In this document: positions 1 through 5,358 of the stretch, piece by piece | Layout of the letters: each line of letters starts with the position of its first letter | Numbering within the stretch: the first letter of the stretch is position 1 | Notes under the pieces: model-generated | What the model was told of the DNA's origin: nothing | The model's input: the letters and a program-made list of their open reading frames with translations, nothing else | The model's database searches: none | Made by a program: the position numbers and the translations under genes | NCBI GenBank assembly: GCA_005884605.1 | Contig: VBBE01000152.1 | Location: forward strand, 1 to 5,358 | Source: Candidatus Bathyarchaeota archaeon | GTDB lineage: Archaea > Thermoproteota > Bathyarchaeia > 40CM-2-53-6 | Direction: 5' to 3' | Length of the DNA: 5,358 nucleotides

Positions 1-612
1 ACCGGAGGAGATGACGCATTCTCCGCGGGAGCAGACATCAAAGAACTAGCCGAGGCGACTCCTGTAACCTTGATCGAGGAGAACAAGTTCGCCCTTTGGG
101 ATCGCTTGAAGAAGATAGCGAAGCCGATCATAGGAGCCGTCAGCGGCTACACCTACGGAGGGGGCTGCGAACTGGCTATGAACTGCGATATCATAATCGC
201 GTCCGAGACCGCAAGATTCGCCCAGCCTGAGATCAACATCGGAATAATGCCTGGAGCCGGTGGGACCCAGCGTCTTACAAGAACGATCGGGAAATACAGG
301 GCAATGGAGATGGTTCTAACCGGACAACCCATGACCGCGCGAGAGATGGAGAAACACGGTCTCGTCAACAGAATCGTCCCAGTTGAAGCCTACTTCGATG
401 AGGCACAAAAGCTCGCGATGCAGATCGCCCAGAAAGCGCCCATAGCCACGCGCCTAGCGAAAGAGGCTGTGCTGAAATCGCTCGATACGCCGCTCGACGA
501 GGGACTAGCTTTTGAGAGGAAGAATTTCTACCTCCTCTTCTCAACCGAGGACATGAAAGAAGGAATGAAAGCCTTCATAGAAAAACGACCCCCCAACTTC
601 AAAGGACGTTAA
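1..612 (+). CDS. Enoyl-CoA hydratase (crotonase family), 5' end cut by window
   Basis: Crotonase-superfamily enoyl-CoA hydratase, expected to add water across the 2,3 double bond of a trans-2-enoyl-CoA in the cytoplasm. The reading frame is open from base 1, so roughly the first 55 residues lie outside the window; 203 residues are visible. The visible part opens with [11 protein letters not shown], the first oxyanion-hole and CoA-binding segment. It continues with [11 protein letters not shown], whose Glu (visible residue 57) matches the first catalytic Glu of rat mitochondrial hydratase (Glu144). [18 protein letters not shown] carries the second catalytic Glu (residue 77, rat Glu164). Both acid/base residues being present argues for true hydratase activity. 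The C-terminus ([12 protein letters not shown]) is the usual crotonase ending. The stop lies 3 bases before the next crotonase gene, so the two are probably co-transcribed. Family assignment is firm; chain-length or aromatic-ring specificity cannot be read from the sequence. Confidence 0.95.
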   Translation, partial: TGGDDAFSAGADIKELAEATPVTLIEENKFALWDRLKKIAKPIIGAVSGYTYGGGCELAMNCDIIIASETARFAQPEINIGIMPGAGGTQRLTRTIGKYRAMEMVLTGQPMTAREMEKHGLVNRIVPVEAYFDEAQKLAMQIAQKAPIATRLAKEAVLKSLDTPLDEGLAFERKNFYLLFSTEDMKEGMKAFIEKRPPNFKGR

Positions 613-615
613 TTC

Positions 616-1410
616 TTGGCGCCGGAAACACTCATCGTCCAAGAACAAGACCACATCGCGAAGATCACACTGAACAGGCCGAGCGCGCTAAACGCTATAA
701 ACGACACGATGGGCGAAGAACTACTCGCAACTCTCAGAGAGATGGAGAAGAACGAGACAGTCCGCTGTCTCGTCATAACAGGGGCCGGAAGGGCATTCTC
801 TGCAGGCGAAGACGTGTCGGGTCTAAAGGAACGCTATGGGGCAGGAGAACGCCCGTCGCTCGGAGATCACCTACGAAAGAAGTATCATCCAATCATGACC
901 CGCATCCGGAATATGGAGAAACCAATAATCGCCCGTCTGAACGGAATTGCAGCCGGAAGCGGGGCAAGCTTGGCCCTCGCCTGCGATATCCGAATAGCCT
1001 CTGAGGAAGCAGGCCTCAAACAAGCCTTCATCGGAATGGGCTTGGTCCCAGATTCCGGAAGCAGCTACTTCCTAACACAGATGGTCGGTCCTGGAAGAGC
1101 CCTCGAACTCATCATGACAGGAAAAACAATACCCGCGAAAGAAGCTGAACAACTCGGCCTCGTCAACAAGGTCGTCCCGGCCGCTGAGCTTGACAAGCAT
1201 ACCGACGATCTTGCCCACCGGCTCGCATCCGGTCCCACCAAGGCACTGGGGCTTTCGAAGCGAATCGTGAACCGAGTTACGAGCCTCGAACTTCCCGACG
1301 CCTTGGAGTATGAAGCGTACAACCAGGACATCGCGGGACGAACCAGCGACCATCTCGAAGCCGTGAAATCCTTTCTAGAAAAACGCCAGCCCAAGTTCTT
1401 AGGAAAATGA
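616..1410 (+). CDS. Crotonase-family protein, PaaG-like enoyl-CoA isomerase type
   Basis: Full-length crotonase (264 residues). It starts at TTG 616, three bases after the previous stop, with AAGGA at 602-606 as a plausible ribosome binding site 9 bases upstream. Residues 1-25 form the usual N-terminal strand ending LNRPSALNAI. FSAGEDVSG (61-69) and AAGSGASLALACD (112-124) form the oxyanion hole. The two hydratase glutamates are missing: GGGCELA becomes GSGASLA, and QPE becomes KQA. GLVPDSGSSYFL (142-153) instead carries Asp146, placed like the catalytic Asp of PaaG, the isomerase that converts ring-1,2-epoxyphenylacetyl-CoA to the oxepin and also shifts double bonds. An isomerase or related activity is therefore likelier than hydration. 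This is inferred from alignment by eye; other Asp-only crotonases (delta3,delta2-enoyl-CoA isomerases, some dehalogenases) remain possible. The C-terminus FLEKRQPKFLGK is complete. The neighbouring canonical hydratase supports division of labour in one pathway. Confidence 0.9.
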   Translation: MAPETLIVQEQDHIAKITLNRPSALNAINDTMGEELLATLREMEKNETVRCLVITGAGRAFSAGEDVSGLKERYGAGERPSLGDHLRKKYHPIMTRIRNMEKPIIARLNGIAAGSGASLALACDIRIASEEAGLKQAFIGMGLVPDSGSSYFLTQMVGPGRALELIMTGKTIPAKEAEQLGLVNKVVPAAELDKHTDDLAHRLASGPTKALGLSKRIVNRVTSLELPDALEYEAYNQDIAGRTSDHLEAVKSFLEKRQPKFLGK

Positions 1411-1437
1411 GAGAGGACGCTTATTCTGGGATTCACG

Positions 1438-1445
1438 TTTAAGTA
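1438..1445 (+). promoter_or_regulatory. Possible archaeal TATA box upstream of the diiron gene
   Basis: TTTAAGTA resembles the archaeal TATA consensus and lies in the 66-base gap between the second crotonase and the diiron protein gene. Its centre is about 35 bases before TTG 1477, so transcription starting about 25 bases downstream would give a very short leader. No clear Shine-Dalgarno motif precedes TTG 1477, which fits a nearly leaderless message. An eight-base match is weak evidence and no purine-rich BRE is obvious. Confidence 0.3.
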
Positions 1446-1476
1446 ACAAGCTCCTCAATCGCGAGAGTAGAACAAC

Positions 1477-2478
1477 TTGCCGGGAAAGGACAAGAAACGG
1501 CCGAAACAGGACCTCAACATATTTCCCGGGAATTGGACTATTACGAACGACCGTATGTTCAAAGCCTTTGACCTATCGTTCGCTCAAAACTGGAACCCGG
1601 CTACCTTCCCATGGGATGAACTTGACCAGAAGAATTTCGACTCGAAGGAACGAATAGCACAAGCTTATTGGATGTCGAAACTCGCGTTCTTTGAGAAGTC
1701 GGGAATCGGAGCCTTCGGCTTCGGAGCCGTAAGAGCTGCAGAGCTGAACATGGAGGACCCGACTAAGAAGATGCTTGCCTCGATCACGTACGATGAATGC
1801 CGGCATGATGAGGTGTGCCGGAGAGCCTGCGACAAGCTCTGCCCCAACTGGCCGTACTGGTACAAGCCACAATCAGATTTCGAATCAAGGGCCCTGCGAA
1901 ACATCAAAGCCCTCTACGATGACGGTAGACGCTACTGGGAAGGATTCCTAAAGGCATGGGAATACCTGCCGCCTGAGATTCTGTTTGCAGGCTTCTTCTT
2001 CGCCGAGATAGGCGCGGAAACGATCTTCAACGCGATGCGCCAGACCAGCAAACTCGGAATCTACCAACAGACCTTCCGCAATATCACTCGAGACGAGACA
2101 CGCCACCTCGTCGCCACGATGGCACTGCTTCGTGCCATGGCCGAGAAGTTCTCGGAGGAACAGAAGATGACCATTACCCGGCAGATGAAACAGGGCTTCA
2201 TCTTTCTCTCACCGCTCCTCTACCAGCACAAGCCCGAGTTCTGGCACCTACCCGCAGACTTTGACAAGGTCGACCAGGAGATGGAGGAAGCGGCCCGGGA
2301 CGCGGGGCTGGGAGTTCTCACTCTTGAGGAGAAGGTGAAGTTCTGGAAGGACGCGATCGAGAAGAAACGGTCCGAGATCGAAGAGATGGGAATCAAGGTA
2401 CCCGCCATACCAGAGCTCGGAGTTGAGGGCGAAGTGGTTCAGGTTAAGAAGAACGAGACTATAGCCACAAGCTTCTAG
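1477..2478 (+). CDS. Ferritin-like diiron protein, probable oxygenase/oxidase
   Basis: A 333-residue, mostly helical soluble protein with the four-helix metal-site pattern of the ferritin-like/ribonucleotide reductase R2 superfamily. Two ExxH motifs are clear: YDECRHDE (Glu107, His110) and RDETRHL (Glu207, His210). FAEIGAETIF (Glu177, Glu181) lies on the helix before the second ExxH, and Glu73 (AFFEKSG) or Glu89 could be the first ligand. Such sites bind two irons and usually activate oxygen. I cannot place it in one subfamily: it could be an acyl-CoA or aromatic-CoA epoxidase-like enzyme (compare PaaA, BoxB), an N-oxygenase of the AurF type, or an R2-like oxidase. The last 55 residues are a charged helix and a Pro/Val-rich tail outside the ferritin core. 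Start TTG 1477 is the first start after an in-frame stop at 1468; ATG 1555 (residue 27) is the fallback. The EthD gene follows within 12 bases, suggesting joint function. Confidence 0.85.
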   Translation: MPGKDKKRPKQDLNIFPGNWTITNDRMFKAFDLSFAQNWNPATFPWDELDQKNFDSKERIAQAYWMSKLAFFEKSGIGAFGFGAVRAAELNMEDPTKKMLASITYDECRHDEVCRRACDKLCPNWPYWYKPQSDFESRALRNIKALYDDGRRYWEGFLKAWEYLPPEILFAGFFFAEIGAETIFNAMRQTSKLGIYQQTFRNITRDETRHLVATMALLRAMAEKFSEEQKMTITRQMKQGFIFLSPLLYQHKPEFWHLPADFDKVDQEMEEAARDAGLGVLTLEEKVKFWKDAIEKKRSEIEEMGIKVPAIPELGVEGEVVQVKKNETIATSF

Positions 2479-2490
2479 GAAGTGTTGAAG

Positions 2491-2802
2491 ATGACAAAGA
2501 TCATTGTCCTATTCGGACAACCGAAGGACCCGAAACTGTTCGATGAGCAATACTGGAAAGACCATGTTCCGATGGCGAAGGCGATGCCGGGGCTGAAAAA
2601 ATACACGGTTCACAATGTCGTCGGGGCACCGCGAGGCGAACCCGCTTACTACCAGGTTGTCGAGCTGGAATTCGAGAACATGGACAGCCTGAAGAGAGCA
2701 TTGGAGAGCCCGGCGGGACGCGAATCAGGTCGGCATGGCGTCAAGATCGCTACGGGTGGCATAACTTTCCTTTACGCGGAATCGAGAGACGCGATGCTAT
2801 AG
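2491..2802 (+). CDS. EthD-family small protein
   Basis: A 103-residue protein of the EthD family (dimeric alpha+beta barrel fold). Family hallmarks are the N-terminal strand IIVLFGQPKDP, the segment YWKDHVPMAKAMPGLKKY with its His-x-Pro and PGL-x-x-Y signature, and a second half ending in a strand (ITFLYAE). The name-giving EthD is encoded with, and needed by, a monooxygenase that degrades ethyl tert-butyl ether; relatives occur in other oxidative catabolic clusters, generally with unproven roles. Here the gene lies 12 bases behind the diiron protein gene, so an accessory role in that oxidation, such as binding or rearranging the product, is a reasonable inference. ATG 2491 was chosen because it places the family's first strand right after Met, and AGGAAG (2477-2482) lies 8 bases upstream. 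GTG 2482 or TTG 2485 would add three or two residues. Confidence 0.88.
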   Translation: MTKIIVLFGQPKDPKLFDEQYWKDHVPMAKAMPGLKKYTVHNVVGAPRGEPAYYQVVELEFENMDSLKRALESPAGRESGRHGVKIATGGITFLYAESRDAML

Positions 2803-2812
2803 AGCGACAACG

Positions 2813-2831
2813 ATCTAGCTCTGTTTCATCT
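2813..2831 (+). repeat. Permuted copy of a 15-bp word upstream of the thiolase
   Basis: The 19 bases ATCTAGCTCT then GTTTCATCT are the last ten and first nine bases of the 15-bp word GTTTCATCTAGCTCT, which occurs intact at 4057-4071 just after the thiolase gene. This copy therefore looks like a junction of two partial tandem units. It sits between the EthD stop and the thiolase start and is followed directly by an AT-rich GAAATATC. It could be an operator or the trace of a recombination event; function is unknown. Confidence 0.5.
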
Positions 2832-2832
2832 G

Positions 2833-2839
2833 AAATATC
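2833..2839 (+). promoter_or_regulatory. Possible TATA-like element upstream of the thiolase
   Basis: AAATATC in the 96-base gap between EthD and thiolase is the most TATA-like stretch there. It would place a transcript start near 2860 and leave a leader of about 40 bases carrying the purine-rich AGGACAGGAG (2878-2887). The gap is longer than those within the upstream gene pairs, so a separate promoter for the thiolase group is plausible, but the match to the archaeal consensus is poor. Confidence 0.22.
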
Positions 2840-2898
2840 AGTCGAAAACGTTCTTCTAGTGAAGACCGGACAAGTCTAGGACAGGAGCGTTTGAATTT

Positions 2899-4053
2899 CT
2901 GAGCCGGATCGGAATCATCGGAGTTGGACATTCAAAGTTCGGAAAAAGGAGCGACGCGTCCCTCCGGGAGTTGGCGTTCGAAGCGTACAGCTCCGCCCTA
3001 GATGATGCCGACATTGAATCCTCAGAAATCGACGGTTCTGTAGTTTGCTCTGCAACTCACTATGACAAGCAACGGTCGCCTGCAGGTGTCGTTGCAGAAT
3101 ATCTCGGACTCAACCCCCAGCCAACCTTCAACGTCGAGGCAGCCTGCGCCTCCAGCGCCGTCGGCCTCCGAACGGCTTGGGCACTAATCTCATCAAAACT
3201 CCATGATGTGATGGCGGTTGTGGGGGTGCAGAAGATGACTGAACTCTCTTCGGAGGAGATTCAGGAACTCATGGGCAGAGCGGGAGACGTCATGTGGGAA
3301 TCTCCCTTCGGAACAACAATGCCCGCATACTACGCCGCCTATGCTAACGCCCACGTGGCCAAGTACGGAACTACAGAGGAACAAATGGCGCTTGTGTCGG
3401 TAAAGAACCGGAAGTACGGATCCAAGAATCCTTACGCCATGTTTCAAAAGCCCATCGCATTGGAAGATGTCCTAAGATCGCGAATGGTATCTTATCCTCT
3501 AAAATTATACGACTGCTGCGCTAATGCTGACGGGGCGGCCTGTCTGATTATAACCAGTGCCGAAAAAGCAAGAAAAATTTCTGATAGACCCGTGTGGATC
3601 TCCGGGCTTGGCCTGGCTTCGAGTCCCATGTCGCTTGCTGGAAGAAAAGGTCCTTTGACAAGTTTCGATGCCACAAGAAATGCGGCGAGAACGGCATACG
3701 AAATGGCCAATATCAAACCATACGAGGTGCATGTGGCTGAGGTTCACGACTCTTTCTCGGTAACAGAAATCATCAATTATGAAGACCTCGGATTCGCACG
3801 ACCTGGAATGGGTGCTAAGCTTCTGGAAAACCAGGGCACGGAGCTCGGCGGGAGAATCCCCGTCAACATCGACGGAGGCCTGATTTCCAAAGGCCATCCA
3901 GTAGGAGCGACTGGCGCGTCCCAGATCTTTGCATTGGTCAAACAACTACGGGGGGAAGCGGGTAGCGTTCAGGTCGACGGCGCAAAGATTGGTCTCGCAC
4001 AGAACATAGGGGGAATAGGAATGTATGCGTCAGTTGTCATATTACGCTCCTGA
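2899..4053 (+). CDS. SCP2-type thiolase (acetyl-CoA acetyltransferase-like)
   Basis: Thiolase-superfamily protein of the sterol-carrier-protein-x/archaeal acetyl-CoA acetyltransferase type, 384 residues. It would cleave a 3-ketoacyl-CoA with CoA or run the reverse Claisen condensation. Nucleophile Cys83 lies in VEAACASSAVG. The active-site histidine segments are VHDSFS (His283) and GHPVGATGASQ (His333). The C-terminus has NIGGIGMYA instead of the CxG of classical thiolases, as usual for this subgroup. An oddity is Ser285 where most relatives have Cys (HDCF). Conserved N-terminal coding (SRIGIIGVGHSKFG) runs back to CTG 2899, which stands where the initiator Met is expected; AGGACAGGAG at 2878-2887 ends 11 bases upstream. 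TTG 2971 is the only other common start but would delete 24 conserved residues. An in-frame stop at 2860-2862 bounds the frame. The partner DUF35 gene lies beyond the homing endonuclease. Some such thiolases act in the archaeal mevalonate complex; the catabolic neighbours favour degradation here. Confidence 0.92.
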   Translation: MSRIGIIGVGHSKFGKRSDASLRELAFEAYSSALDDADIESSEIDGSVVCSATHYDKQRSPAGVVAEYLGLNPQPTFNVEAACASSAVGLRTAWALISSKLHDVMAVVGVQKMTELSSEEIQELMGRAGDVMWESPFGTTMPAYYAAYANAHVAKYGTTEEQMALVSVKNRKYGSKNPYAMFQKPIALEDVLRSRMVSYPLKLYDCCANADGAACLIITSAEKARKISDRPVWISGLGLASSPMSLAGRKGPLTSFDATRNAARTAYEMANIKPYEVHVAEVHDSFSVTEIINYEDLGFARPGMGAKLLENQGTELGGRIPVNIDGGLISKGHPVGATGASQIFALVKQLRGEAGSVQVDGAKIGLAQNIGGIGMYASVVILRS

Positions 4054-4056
4054 GCA

Positions 4057-4071
4057 GTTTCATCTAGCTCT
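4057..4071 (+). repeat. Intact 15-bp word shared with the region upstream of the thiolase
   Basis: GTTTCATCTAGCTCT begins 3 bases after the thiolase stop. A circularly permuted version occupies 2813-2831, so related words bracket the thiolase gene. The copy overlaps an 8-bp perfect palindrome, CTCTAGAG (4068-4075), and is followed by the AT-rich GTATTTCC. A regulatory site or a recombination scar are both possible. No other copy was noticed in the window by eye. Confidence 0.5.
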
Positions 4072-4109
4072 AGAGTATTTCCGAGATTCTCCCAACAGCC
4101 ACCATTAAG

Positions 4110-4955
4110 GTGTACTCTTCCCTAACTTTCGCTCGACCCAGGGTCGCTGCGAGCGTGACGAGCAGCAACGGTTGCACAGGTACACGGAGCCGGGAACGAC
4201 AACCACCTTGGAACCGCTTTGCACAGTTTATTCCAAAGTCTTCCAAAGAGATTTCATACATCATAGGTGTTTACATGGGGGATGGTTCAATCTACAGGGG
4301 TGGTGGAAACGCGTTTCTAAGGCTTCAAGCGAAAGACAAAGAGTTCGTGGAATTCTTTGCCATCAATTGCGAGAAATTACTTCACAGAAGACCTTCTCTC
4401 AACCTCACGGCTAGAGGCTTATACGAGGCCCGAATAGCAAGCAAATCGTTATGCGATTTTCTTGAACGCGGTTTGCATCGCCTGGACCCAGTGATAGGAA
4501 AACATCCTTCGTCATTCATCAGAGGCCTGGCAGATAGTGATGGGTCGGCTTTGGTCACCACCACGAGAATGAGGGGAAAACCCCGGTTCTTTGTCCAAGT
4601 TGTTGTCGCGACATCCACGAGCATTCGCCTACTGAGCTATACTCGCACGATTCTGAGGGAATGCCTCGGACTCAAAGCGACACTTGTATACAAAGGGAAG
4701 CCACGGCCCAATGTATACAAGAACAAGTTGTTCCGTTCAAAAAAGAGAGTCTTTGACCTTAGGATATCGCGCTTTGGTGACGTGAAACGATTTTCCCGGG
4801 TTGTTGGCTTCGAATTAGCCCGGAAACAAGAGAAGCTTGACGCCGCCATTGCCGTCCAGGAGAGATTTGGTTCCGGTCAGGATGCCGTGAAAGAGTGGAC
4901 CCGTCGCTGGGAGCATGGCACCACCGAGTGGATTCTCAAGAAAGGAGTGGACTAG
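4110..4955 (+). CDS. LAGLIDADG homing endonuclease, two-motif, apparently free-standing
   Basis: A 281-residue DNA endonuclease of the LAGLIDADG family, expected to cut a long asymmetric target and spread its own gene by repair copying. Both dodecapeptide helices are present: YIIGVYMGDGS (50-60, acidic Asp58) and FIRGLADSDGS (136-146, Asp144). The two motifs make a monomeric two-domain enzyme. The region after motif 2 is intact and ends in a basic segment (RISRFGDVKRFSRVVGF then ELARKQEKL), as in archaeal relatives. With both acidic residues kept and no internal stop, it appears functional. The N-terminal 45 residues are Ser/Arg-rich; many archaeal relatives carry a helix-turn-helix there, and SLTFARPRVAASVTSS may be a worn version. 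The start is uncertain: GTG 4110 has no good binding site, and the frame is open back to 4074. I see no intein splice blocks and no interrupted host gene. It lies between thiolase and DUF35 genes that are often adjacent, which suggests insertion. Confidence 0.9.
   Translation: MYSSLTFARPRVAASVTSSNGCTGTRSRERQPPWNRFAQFIPKSSKEISYIIGVYMGDGSIYRGGGNAFLRLQAKDKEFVEFFAINCEKLLHRRPSLNLTARGLYEARIASKSLCDFLERGLHRLDPVIGKHPSSFIRGLADSDGSALVTTTRMRGKPRFFVQVVVATSTSIRLLSYTRTILRECLGLKATLVYKGKPRPNVYKNKLFRSKKRVFDLRISRFGDVKRFSRVVGFELARKQEKLDAAIAVQERFGSGQDAVKEWTRRWEHGTTEWILKKGVD
4942..4947 (+). promoter_or_regulatory. Likely Shine-Dalgarno of the DUF35 gene, inside the endonuclease end
   Basis: AAGGAG lies in the last codons of the homing endonuclease gene, 12 bases before TTG 4960. 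It is the best anti-Shine-Dalgarno match near that start, though the spacing is on the long side. The endonuclease stop (4953-4955) and the DUF35 start are 4 bases apart, so translation of the two may be coupled. Confidence 0.45.
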
Positions 4956-4959
4956 GCAA

Positions 4960-5358
4960 TTGGGTTTTGAAAAGTTCGGAAGATTCGGTTATGTTTCCCA
5001 GACCAAGATCAACCCTCTGTTATCCTATCTAGAAAAAGGGCAGATCGCCGCGACCAAGTGCAAGAAGTGCGGGAGAACATACTTTCCACCCAGAGCTGAC
5101 TGTCTGGACTGTCGCCACAGCACGATAGAATGGGTTGTGCTGGACGGGAAGAGCAGCCTCATCACTTTCACCCAGGTTTTCTTCGCACCACCCGCGTTTC
5201 AACACGAAACCCCGTACCTGCTAGGGCTTGCAGAGCTCACGAATGGGCTTCGCGTTTTCGCGCCTATCAGTCCCGCAGTGGACAAGGAGGAACTGAAACC
5301 GGGCGTCGAGCTGAACTTGAAAGTCGCAAAAGGCTCACGTAACAACCTGTACTACTGG
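4960..5358 (+). CDS. DUF35 zinc-ribbon/OB-fold protein (thiolase partner), 3' end cut by window
   Basis: DUF35 (OB-fold nucleic-acid-binding-like, acyl-CoA-associated) protein, 133 residues visible and open at the window edge. Cys34, Cys37, Cys48 and Cys51 (CKKCGRTYFPPRADCLDC) form a rubredoxin-like zinc ribbon. The following strands (TFTQVFFAPPAF, YLLGLAEL, LRVFAPI) make the OB fold. In archaea, DUF35 proteins bind SCP2-type thiolases; in the methanogen mevalonate complex, one bridges thiolase and HMG-CoA synthase and helps channel the CoA intermediate. A partner role for the thiolase at 2899-4053 is therefore likely, although the endonuclease gene now lies between them. TTG 4960 was chosen because the resulting start, GFEKFGRFGYVSQTK, matches the usual family N-terminus, and TTG starts are common in this window. 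Typical family members have 130-160 residues, so only the C-terminal end should be missing. Confidence 0.9.
   Translation, partial: MGFEKFGRFGYVSQTKINPLLSYLEKGQIAATKCKKCGRTYFPPRADCLDCRHSTIEWVVLDGKSSLITFTQVFFAPPAFQHETPYLLGLAELTNGLRVFAPISPAVDKEELKPGVELNLKVAKGSRNNLYYW

Noticed and set aside
1065..1436. Open frames on the minus strand across the second crotonase
   Set aside because: They mirror a well-supported crotonase gene, have no recognisable domain and are of Ser/Arg-rich shadow composition.
3505..3945. A 146-codon minus-strand open frame inside the thiolase
   Set aside because: It lies antisense to conserved thiolase motifs (HDSFS, GHPVGATG), has no recognisable motif of its own and no promoter-like start.
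4143..4174. Small hairpins suggesting a tRNA or structured RNA before the endonuclease core
   Set aside because: Stems are only 4-6 bp with bulges, no cloverleaf or known RNA motif can be drawn, and the stretch is in the endonuclease frame.
4320..4380. Lower GC in part of the endonuclease gene as proof of transfer
   Set aside because: One 60-base line (4321-4380) counts 25 G+C against 35 in a diiron gene line (1681-1740), but the lines were hand-picked and parts of the thiolase are also AT-rich, so this is not proof.
4110..4955. Intein in the thiolase or DUF35 gene
   Set aside because: Thiolase ends normally with its own stop and DUF35 has its own natural N-terminus; the endonuclease frame shows no intein N-terminal Cys/Ser block or C-terminal HN-Cys/Ser block.
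5130..5342. A 70-codon + strand open frame near the window end
   Set aside because: It overlaps the DUF35 gene in another frame; the DUF35 frame carries the four zinc cysteines and OB-fold strands.

Overview
The window reads as part of an archaeal chromosome carrying an acyl-CoA or aromatic-CoA oxidation gene cluster. All seven supported genes lie on the + strand and are tightly packed. Signs of archaeal origin are the pairing of an SCP2-type thiolase with a DUF35 zinc-ribbon/OB-fold protein, frequent TTG starts (616, 1477, 4960), possible TATA-like boxes and a LAGLIDADG homing endonuclease. A thermoproteotal lineage (Nitrososphaeria, Bathyarchaeia or a relative) is plausible, but the sequence alone does not settle it. 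The diiron oxygenase-like gene hints at an organism that uses or meets oxygen.

Layout: 1-612 is the 3' part of a canonical enoyl-CoA hydratase. 616-1410 is a second crotonase with a PaaG-like active site (both hydratase glutamates lost, an Asp gained). After a 66-bp gap with a TATA-like box, 1477-2478 encodes a ferritin-fold diiron protein, and 2491-2802 a small EthD-family protein. A 96-bp gap (2803-2898) holds a possible promoter and a short repeated word. 2899-4053 is an SCP2-type thiolase, probably begun from CTG. The 56-bp gap 4054-4109 repeats the same word. 4110-4955 is a two-motif LAGLIDADG homing endonuclease, and 4960 to the window end is a DUF35 protein cut by the edge.

Working model (inference): the diiron protein, perhaps with EthD, oxidises a CoA-linked or related substrate. 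The PaaG-like crotonase isomerises the product, the hydratase adds water to an enoyl-CoA, and the thiolase/DUF35 pair cleaves or condenses the ketoacyl-CoA. This parallels the logic of the bacterial phenylacetyl-CoA (Paa) pathway, but no reductase, dehydrogenase or ligase is visible here. The homing endonuclease sits between thiolase and DUF35, genes commonly adjacent in archaea, and looks like a mobile intruder. Its tail supplies the likely ribosome binding site of the DUF35 gene.
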